From positions 1-13,724 of the forward strand of contig DIPB01000189.1 in the NCBI GenBank assembly GCA_002426275.1: a DNA stretch of 13,724 bases, given 5' to 3'. Below the pieces are notes generated by a model that saw nothing but the letters and a program-made list of their open reading frames with translations, did not search any database and was not told where the DNA came from. Of the stretch, positions 7,558 through 13,724 are shown in pieces (the first letter of the stretch is position 1; every line of letters begins with the position of its first letter). The position numbers were made by a program, and so were the translations under genes. Source of the DNA: Firmicutes bacterium UBA5499 (lineage in GTDB: Bacteria; Bacillota; DTU084).

Positions 7558-10500
7558 TTGCGGATTCGTGTTTGGTTCTTGACGCTTTTGCTAAGCTGTT
7601 TGTGCCTTGCCGGACAAGCAGAGAACCTTGTTCCCAATGGAGGGTTTGAAAATAAGCTGACGGGATGGAATTGGCAGATTTCACGGGAGGCTAAAGCGTC
7701 TGTATCAGTCGCCCAGGATGTTCTTTATCGCGGAAAAGCAGCCGCGCTATTTACAAATGATTCTCGTATGGAGCCGCATGTTTTTGGGAGGTTGGAGTGC
7801 ACCGTGCCTGTGGCACCTGAAACCACTTACGAGTTTAGCTTTTTCGTCAAAGGCAATGCTGTTGATGCCGGAACACACTGGACGGATTGGGATTGTTATT
7901 TGATTAACCTACCTTCCGGGACATTTGAGTGGAAACAAATAAACGGGTTAATCACTACCAAACCAGGCCAGAAAGCTTTGCGCTTGGGTTTGAATGTCGT
8001 CAATAAAACCGCTCAGCTTTGGGTAGATGAGATTTCGCTTCAGAAAGTGGCTAGCGCTCAAAAAACAGAGTCAGCGCCTGTCAGCGAGCCGCTGATCGTA
8101 ATCGATAACATGGAAGGTACGCCTGCCTGGCGCGTTCAGGCAGATGTCAAAATAACGACTGAACAACAAATAGCGGCCGTTGGCGAACAAAGCCTTCGTT
8201 TAGGACTAAACATCAAAACCGGTGGGAGCAGCTGGCCAGGAGTGATGAAAGATGGGCTTAACCTGCCGCTGGCGGAGAAGCTGTGTTTCTGGTTTTATCC
8301 CCGGGAAGTCGCCAAGTTTTATGTGCGAATCGATGATAATGACGGTACGTCAGCAGACTGGAATTTAGGAGGTCCGGAGCTGAAGTTAGGGCAGTGGAAT
8401 TATATTGAGCTAAATCTCGCCCGAGGTCATATCTGGGGGAAAAATCAGGCACTGAAGAACATCAAAAGCGTTCTGTTTTGCGTCTATGAAGGTTGGACTG
8501 AATTTGGGAAAGCAGGTACATACACCTATTTTTTGGATGAGGTACGCTTAGTGAACGGTAAAATCAGCGATCTGGTTATCACGCCAGAGAGCGATTTGAG
8601 CGGTTTTCTTTACGTTGAGAACGATTTACTGACAGATAATGAAGAGGCCAGGTTTGCCCTGTACGTAAAGGGATCCGGGGAAGTGAAAGTTCAATCGCAA
8701 TTAGACCAAGAGATGAAAACCCAAGTCTTGAATTTGGATTCCACTCAATATACGAACATTCCTTATCTCTGGAATTCGGGTGCGCTGCCAAATGGCGAGT
8801 ATAAACTGGAAGTTTCTATAACCAACAGGCGAAATACCGAGCTAGCCAGAGGAAGCATCGGGATTGTAAAATTAAGCATCCCAGGCATCTTAACGCAGCT
8901 GGAACAGACGCAAGCAAAGTTGACACCTTTTGCCGAGTGTCTAGAACGGGCTAATGCGAAAGGGATCGATATAGCTTATCCACTTTCCTTATATACCATT
9001 GCGGACAATTTTATCGATTTTGCCAAAGAAGATATTCAGCACGGCAAGCAGGAGCGGGCCCAAGAAATCGCATCCTATATCGATGATGCAGCTGCTCGTG
9101 GTATCGCCATGCTTAAAAAAATGTCCGCTGATCCTGCTGCGCGTCTGCAAGTGCCGCGCTATCAAACGGGGCCGGTCCAAATACAGGATGGCGTATTTGT
9201 GCAAAATCAGCGGCCGCTTTTCTTTGTTGGGATGGGACACTTTAATCAGGTGAGAAAGGATATTCCTTTGTTTCCCAGCTATGGATTCAATATCATTCAG
9301 ATCGAGCAAGGCCCGAGTGGGGTTGTGCTGGCTGACGGAAGCGTAAACATGAATCCCATTCAGCAGTTGCTCAATGTTTTGGACAATGCTGCTGCAAATA
9401 ATGTCAAGGTTAATTTATTGCTTTCGCCCCATTACATGCCGCAATGGGCTTTTGAGAAGTATCCAGATTTGGGCGATGAGGGACAAGGATTCATTAAATA
9501 CAATATTAATCATCCTGCGGCCAGAAACATCATTGAAACCTATCTTCGCACAGTGATCCCGGCTGTTAGACAGCATCCTGCCCTGCACAGCTATACGCTC
9601 AGCAATGAACCGCAGTATACCGGAAAAACAGATCAATCTAAACTTGATTTTCAAAATTGGCTCTGCGGCAAGCATAATTCTATTGACAGGCTGAATTCTG
9701 CCTGGGGCAGCAGTTACAATGATTTCTCAGAGATTAATATTCCAGCGGATAACTCCGATCGTCCTCTCTGGTATGAATGGTGCGTCTTTAATCAAGAAAG
9801 ATTTACAGACTTCCATAGCTGGATGGCAGAGATCGTTCATGAACTTGATCCCCAAACCCCTGTGCACGCAAAGGTAATGGCCAATCTTTTTAATTCTAAT
9901 ACGGATTTTGCCACAGGGATCGATCACGTGGCCATGGCTAGGTTAGGTGAGGTTAGCGGTAATGATTGCTGGACCTGGTATCCTGGTTCAGGTTATGCCC
10001 AGGACTGGCAAAGGCAGGCCATGTATTATACTTTCCAGCGTTCGGTAGCGCCAGGTCAGCCGGTTTTTAATTCTGAAAATCATATCATTCGCGATGATCA
10101 TGATCAGTACTATCCTGGGAACCACATTTACACAGCCCTTTGGGAAGGCTTTATGCAAGGAATGGGTGCAACCACGATTTGGGTTTGGGAGCGGAATGAA
10201 AGCCGCACCTTAGGAAACAATATTCTGACCAGGCCTAATTGTGTGGAAGCCGCAGCCAAAGTATCTCTTGATATTAATCGCCTAAGCGAGTATGTCCACA
10301 AGCTACAGCAAGCTTCAACGGAAGTTGCGATTTTATATTCACACAGCGCTGCGGCATGGCCAGAATATCTCTCCGAGGTCAGAAGGGCCTTTGAAGCGGC
10401 TTATTGTCAAGGCGTACCTCTTCGTTTCGTGACGGAAGATCAAATTTTAAGCGGTGCGTTAGCCAGCTCTAAAATTCTTTTAGCGCCAGCGGTTACCCAT

Positions 10501-11148
10501 ATTTCAGAACCCGTATTTCAGCACATCAAAGAATATGTTGATCAGGGGGGAATCTTGTTTGCCAGCGGTCAGACCGGCGCTTTTGACGAATATTCTAAAA
10601 CCCGTGATCTTGGCTATTTTTGGGGCGGGCGCTTGGGGCAAAGGGAGCAAATAGCAGAACCGCTGACCATTGAATGTGTGGCAACAGACATCTTTACTCA
10701 ACAGAAACCCATATTGGAAGCGCAAAGTGCACTTCAAAGGATTTCTCCCTCCACTGCTCACGTATTGGCTACTGTCGAAAGTTCTCCGGTATTTGTGGTA
10801 AACAATTGGGGAGGTGGCAAGGTATATTATCTTGCCACAAGCTTAGCGACTGAAGACTATTTTAAGCTCTTTGATCTATTGTTTGAAGAGGCTGAAGTCA
10901 ATCGTCCCTTGCGGCTGACAACGGAAAAGGGTGAGAAAGTCTTAGGCATAGACTTCAAAGTAATAGAGGACCAAGAGAAATATTATGCTAACGCTGTGAA
11001 TTTCACCAAGACAGATTTAACGGTCCGGCTACAAGGACGAAAGATTGAGAAGATCAGAGATTTGGTCACCAATGAAGTCCTTTCGCAACCATTCGAGCTT
11101 GGTTCATTGAAACCGAGGCTCTTGGAAATTACGCTGGCAGCTGAATAA
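7558..11148 (+). CDS. Secreted GH42-like glycoside hydrolase with two N-terminal binding modules
   Basis: A 1196-residue exported enzyme. Signal peptide 1-21 (LAGQA|E); CBM4/9-like module 22-164; second jelly roll 178-335 (DNMEG start, DEVRLVNGK end); beta-sandwich about 337-441; helical linker 443-540; (beta/alpha)8 barrel about 540-900; Rossmann-like GH42 trimerisation domain from 923; small C-terminal domain. Likely catalytic residues are E684 in SNEP (acid/base) and E840 in NSENH (nucleophile), 156 apart, as expected for clan GH-A retaining enzymes. LNSAWGSSYNDFSEI and the following region match the GH42 pattern. The acid/base motif is NEP rather than the usual NEY, so activity may not be beta-galactosidase; substrate unknown. 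An in-frame GTG at 7549 lies inside the ribosome site, so TTG at 7558 is preferred and fits the signal peptide. Most GH42 enzymes are about 650-700 residues, so this is much longer. Confidence 0.82.
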   Translation: MRIRVWFLTLLLSCLCLAGQAENLVPNGGFENKLTGWNWQISREAKASVSVAQDVLYRGKAAALFTNDSRMEPHVFGRLECTVPVAPETTYEFSFFVKGNAVDAGTHWTDWDCYLINLPSGTFEWKQINGLITTKPGQKALRLGLNVVNKTAQLWVDEISLQKVASAQKTESAPVSEPLIVIDNMEGTPAWRVQADVKITTEQQIAAVGEQSLRLGLNIKTGGSSWPGVMKDGLNLPLAEKLCFWFYPREVAKFYVRIDDNDGTSADWNLGGPELKLGQWNYIELNLARGHIWGKNQALKNIKSVLFCVYEGWTEFGKAGTYTYFLDEVRLVNGKISDLVITPESDLSGFLYVENDLLTDNEEARFALYVKGSGEVKVQSQLDQEMKTQVLNLDSTQYTNIPYLWNSGALPNGEYKLEVSITNRRNTELARGSIGIVKLSIPGILTQLEQTQAKLTPFAECLERANAKGIDIAYPLSLYTIADNFIDFAKEDIQHGKQERAQEIASYIDDAAARGIAMLKKMSADPAARLQVPRYQTGPVQIQDGVFVQNQRPLFFVGMGHFNQVRKDIPLFPSYGFNIIQIEQGPSGVVLADGSVNMNPIQQLLNVLDNAAANNVKVNLLLSPHYMPQWAFEKYPDLGDEGQGFIKYNINHPAARNIIETYLRTVIPAVRQHPALHSYTLSNEPQYTGKTDQSKLDFQNWLCGKHNSIDRLNSAWGSSYNDFSEINIPADNSDRPLWYEWCVFNQERFTDFHSWMAEIVHELDPQTPVHAKVMANLFNSNTDFATGIDHVAMARLGEVSGNDCWTWYPGSGYAQDWQRQAMYYTFQRSVAPGQPVFNSENHIIRDDHDQYYPGNHIYTALWEGFMQGMGATTIWVWERNESRTLGNNILTRPNCVEAAAKVSLDINRLSEYVHKLQQASTEVAILYSHSAAAWPEYLSEVRRAFEAAYCQGVPLRFVTEDQILSGALASSKILLAPAVTHISEPVFQHIKEYVDQGGILFASGQTGAFDEYSKTRDLGYFWGGRLGQREQIAEPLTIECVATDIFTQQKPILEAQSALQRISPSTAHVLATVESSPVFVVNNWGGGKVYYLATSLATEDYFKLFDLLFEEAEVNRPLRLTTEKGEKVLGIDFKVIEDQEKYYANAVNFTKTDLTVRLQGRKIEKIRDLVTNEVLSQPFELGSLKPRLLEITLAAE
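7621..8049 (+). repeat. Shared CBM4/9-like module, copy 3
   Basis: This copy directly follows the signal peptide of the first hydrolase. It carries FGRL, WTDWDCYLINLPSGTFEW and LWVDEISL. It is more diverged than the other two and is absent from the downstream paralogue. Confidence 0.75.
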
Positions 11149-11157
11149 CTAAAGGAT

Positions 11158-11177
11158 GGGGCAACTTACGTTGCCCC
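11158..11177 (+). terminator. Intergenic hairpin between the two hydrolase genes
   Basis: A perfect 8-base inverted repeat, GGGGCAAC and GTTGCCCC, around a TTAC loop, lies 9 bases after the stop of the first hydrolase. No run of T follows, so it is not a strong intrinsic terminator. It could be a weak or partial terminator, or an mRNA stability element setting the ratio of the two paralogues. The rest of the 68-base gap holds only the ribosome site of the next gene. Confidence 0.5.
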
Positions 11178-11200
11178 TGGTTCAACAGAAATGATTAACA

Positions 11201-11208
11201 GAGGGGAT
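11201..11208 (+). promoter_or_regulatory. Ribosome binding site of the second hydrolase
   Basis: GAGGGGAT lies 8 bases before the ATG at 11217. Confidence 0.6.
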
Positions 11209-11216
11209 AAGAGAAG

Positions 11217-13724
11217 ATGGATCAAAGATGGCTTTTAGTGTTTGCATTATTAATCTCGGTTGCCAGCTTGACTGCGGCCGCCTCACCTATCCGAGAGCTT
11301 GATGACATGGAGCAAGGTTTACTTTGGAAGACGCAGAGTAACGCCAAAGTGGCGCCTGAAAACGAGATTGTAGCCTCAGGAGCGCGGAGCGTTAAAATGG
11401 AGTTCACAGGTGCCGTCAACCCAAGTTGGTCTGGGATTTACAGAACCGGACTTAACTTGCCTCTAGCAGATAAACTTAGTCTCTGGATCTACCCCGTAGA
11501 AAAGCCGCGACTGTATATTCGGATTGACGACAACGATGAAACTAGAGTTGAATGGAATCTTTCTTCAGCAGATTTAAAAACAGGACAATGGAATTATGTA
11601 GAGTTGAAGTTGTCCGAAGGACGGATTTGGGGGAAGAATAAGCAGTTAAAGAATATCAACTATCTTTTGCTTTGCGGATACACCGGCTGGCAAGAATTTT
11701 CCCAGCCGCAAGATTATACGTTTTATTTTGATGATGTGCGTTTCATCAATGGCACGATCAGTGAATTAAAGCCGGCACCGGGCTCTCAAGTGTCAGGGTT
11801 TATCCACTTACCTCTTGAGAAAACAGTTTTCACAGATCATGAAGAGTTACCCTTCCACCTATATTTAAAAGGCACGGACACTGTGAATGTATTGATGCAA
11901 CTGGCTGAGCAGGAAAAACAAGAGCAAATAAGTTTAACCGGTCAAGAGAAAACCATTGCTTTTTCATGTAAAACAGATCAGTTAACAACAGGCAGCCACG
12001 CTTTGAATGTTACCATCGCAGCTGGTGACGGTAAACAACTGGCAATAGGTGAATTTGGGCTGACAAAAGTTAGTAAGCAGGAACTATTAAGCCAGTTGGA
12101 CGAATTATCAGGACAGTTGCCATCTTTCGCAAGTTGTTTGAGTGAAGCCAAGGAAAATGGCTTGGATATTGCCTATCCATTGTCAATCTATACAATTATC
12201 GAGAATTTCATTGCTTACACCAAAGAAGATTTGAACAATAACAAGCTTGTGAGAGCGTATGAAACAGTGGCTTATCTAGTTGATGCTATGGATAGGGGCA
12301 AAGCTATGGCTAAGCGGCTGCTGGCAGAACGGGATCCAAGTTTAATTGTGCCGAGATATCAAACCGGGCCAATTGAGATTGAAGACGGCACGTTCAAGCA
12401 AGCTGGAGTTCCACGCTATTTCGTAGGTATGGGGCATTTCGGGCAGGTGAGGAAAGATATCCCGCTTTTCCCTAACTACGGCTTTAATATCATCCAAATC
12501 GAACAAGGACCTACGGGTGTGGTTTTACCTGACGGGTCAGTGAATAAGCGGCCCATTGAAGCGCTGCTCAAAGTTTTAGATAACGCTGCCTTACATAATG
12601 TTAAGGTTAATTTGCTGCTTTCGCCACATTATATGCCTCAGTGGGCCTTTGAGCAAAATCCGGAACTGGGAAAAGAAGGCATGGGGTTCATCAAATATAA
12701 AATCAATCATCCAGTGGCCAGAAAGATCATCGAGACTTATCTGAGAACACTCGTTCCCATGGTAGGAAATCACCCTGCATTGCATAGCTATACCTTGAGT
12801 AACGAGCCACAGTATACAGGGAAAACTGAACAGTCCAGACAGGATTTTGCCGATTGGCTGCAGAAGAGACATGGCGGCATCCAGCAATTGAACAACGCTT
12901 GGGGAAGCAGCTACCAGAGCTTTGCTGAGATCACGATTCCTGCTGACGGACAAAATCGTCCTTTGTGGTATGAATGGTGTGTTTTCAACCAAGAACGTTT
13001 TACAGAATTTCATGCCTGGATGGCGGGAATCATCAAGGAATATCATCCGGAGATTCCTGTTCATTCCAAAGTGATGGCGGATCTTTTTGGTTCACCAGCT
13101 AACTTCGCCAACGGCATCGATCACGCTGCTATGACTAAGTTAGGTTCGATAAGCGGCAACGATTGCGGTGTAGGCTATCCCGGCTCTAATGATTATGCAC
13201 AGGGCTGGTTGAAGCAAATTATGTATTACACGTTTCAGCGTTCCGTTGCTCCAGGCCAGCCGGTGTTTAACTCTGAAAACCATCTCATTACAAATAATTC
13301 TGAGCGTTTTTATCCCAATGAACATATTTATACAGCGCTTTGGGATGGCTTCATCCACGGATTAGGAGCAACGACCATTTGGGTCTGGGAACGAAACGAA
13401 GCAAATACAGATTTGAAAAATAACATTCTGACCAGACCTAATTGCGTTGAAGCAGCTGCCAAAGCAACACTTGATCTTAACCGTCTAGGGGAATATGTGT
13501 CTAAATTTCAGAGACAGCCGGCAGAAGTGGCGTTGTTATATTCTCCGAGCGCGGCTGCCTGGCCGGAGTATCAAGCAGAAGTCCAGAAACTTTTTGAAGC
13601 GGCATTTTTTCAGGATGTTCCAGTTAGTTTTGTAACTGAAGAACAGCTGCAACAGGATCAGTTAGATAAACTTAAAATCGTGCTGTTGCCGGCAGTGACA
13701 CATTTAACGAATACCGCCATTGAG
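11217..13724 (+). CDS. Secreted GH42-like glycoside hydrolase, tandem paralogue of the upstream enzyme (3' partial)
   Basis: The frame opens at ATG 11217 and runs off the window end with 836 residues visible and no stop. The signal peptide covers about 1-22 (LLVFALLISVASLTAAA|S). A jelly-roll module (27-180) matching the second module of the upstream hydrolase comes next, so the CBM4/9-like module is absent. The beta-sandwich and helical linker follow, the catalytic barrel begins near 386, and the GH42 trimerisation domain begins near 771 and is cut. Expected catalytic residues are E530 in SNEP and E687 in NSENH. Across 136 aligned barrel residues I count 111 identities with the upstream enzyme, but the WTW triplet after SGNDC is GVG here. 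A GAGGGGAT ribosome site lies 8 bases before the ATG. It is the only ATG start among the visible starts. Confidence 0.82.
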   Translation, partial: MDQRWLLVFALLISVASLTAAASPIRELDDMEQGLLWKTQSNAKVAPENEIVASGARSVKMEFTGAVNPSWSGIYRTGLNLPLADKLSLWIYPVEKPRLYIRIDDNDETRVEWNLSSADLKTGQWNYVELKLSEGRIWGKNKQLKNINYLLLCGYTGWQEFSQPQDYTFYFDDVRFINGTISELKPAPGSQVSGFIHLPLEKTVFTDHEELPFHLYLKGTDTVNVLMQLAEQEKQEQISLTGQEKTIAFSCKTDQLTTGSHALNVTIAAGDGKQLAIGEFGLTKVSKQELLSQLDELSGQLPSFASCLSEAKENGLDIAYPLSIYTIIENFIAYTKEDLNNNKLVRAYETVAYLVDAMDRGKAMAKRLLAERDPSLIVPRYQTGPIEIEDGTFKQAGVPRYFVGMGHFGQVRKDIPLFPNYGFNIIQIEQGPTGVVLPDGSVNKRPIEALLKVLDNAALHNVKVNLLLSPHYMPQWAFEQNPELGKEGMGFIKYKINHPVARKIIETYLRTLVPMVGNHPALHSYTLSNEPQYTGKTEQSRQDFADWLQKRHGGIQQLNNAWGSSYQSFAEITIPADGQNRPLWYEWCVFNQERFTEFHAWMAGIIKEYHPEIPVHSKVMADLFGSPANFANGIDHAAMTKLGSISGNDCGVGYPGSNDYAQGWLKQIMYYTFQRSVAPGQPVFNSENHLITNNSERFYPNEHIYTALWDGFIHGLGATTIWVWERNEANTDLKNNILTRPNCVEAAAKATLDLNRLGEYVSKFQRQPAEVALLYSPSAAAWPEYQAEVQKLFEAAFFQDVPVSFVTEEQLQQDQLDKLKIVLLPAVTHLTNTAIE

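Noticed and set aside
11171..11197. Possible promoter (TTGCCC, 15-base spacer, TGATTA) before the second hydrolase
   Set aside because: The match is poor, the spacing is short, and TTGCCC is part of the hairpin stem. Not enough to call a promoter.
11191..11238. Short ATG frame of about 15 residues starting before the second hydrolase
   Set aside because: It has no ribosome site of its own and it runs through the ribosome site of the hydrolase; most likely chance.
12591..13064. A 157-residue minus-strand open frame, with similar shorter ones opposite other genes
   Set aside because: It lies wholly antisense to the conserved barrel of the second hydrolase. An equivalent antisense pattern occurs opposite the first hydrolase, so it mirrors conserved coding sequence. 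No ribosome site or signal is seen.
1..13724. CRISPR arrays, tRNA or rRNA genes, insertion sequences, SusC/SusD genes
   Set aside because: I saw no regular direct repeats with spacers, no cloverleaf or rRNA sequence, no transposase, and no TonB-dependent receptor or SusD-like protein.

Overview
The window is one continuous run of seven plus-strand genes. The first is cut at its 5' end and the last at its 3' end. Six of the seven starts or signal peptides are visible, and all six of those proteins look exported. Gaps within the first six genes are 14-38 bases. A 68-base gap with a hairpin precedes the seventh. The layout suggests one operon for a cell-surface and carbohydrate-active system.

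Organism: three neighbouring genes (2967-7542) encode proteins that look like outer-membrane beta-barrels, so the host should have an outer membrane. Ribosome binding sites are strong and purine-rich, and five of the six visible starts are TTG or GTG. That combination fits a deep-branching diderm Firmicutes-type bacterium (Limnochordia/Hydrogenispora-like). Spirochaetes, Thermotogae or FCB-group lineages are not excluded. This assignment is inference; there is no rRNA or taxonomic marker here.

Layout: (1) 1-1890, a surface protein made of alternating FlgD-type Ig and fibronectin-III-like domains, with a CBM4/9-like carbohydrate-binding module nested inside one of the latter. (2) 1909-2949, a small secreted protein of two jelly-roll modules, the second the same CBM4/9-like type. 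(3) 2967-3884, a PorV/UPF0164-like barrel. (4) 3923-5662 and (5) 5677-7542, two larger unrecognised barrels, each with a helical periplasmic N-terminus. (6) 7558-11148, a large secreted GH42-like glycoside hydrolase with an N-terminal CBM4/9-like module. (7) 11217 to the window end, a tandem paralogue of gene 6 lacking that first module.

Working model (inference): the hydrolases and the CBM proteins act on one extracellular or surface glycan, because three genes carry the same binding module. The barrels export, anchor or import. No SusC/SusD pair, ABC transporter or regulator is visible, so this is not a classical Bacteroidetes polysaccharide utilisation locus. The most interesting points are the nested CBM, the CBM shared across unrelated protein types, the PorV-like barrel beside a protein with a type IX-sorting-like C-terminus, and the active-site divergence between the two hydrolases.
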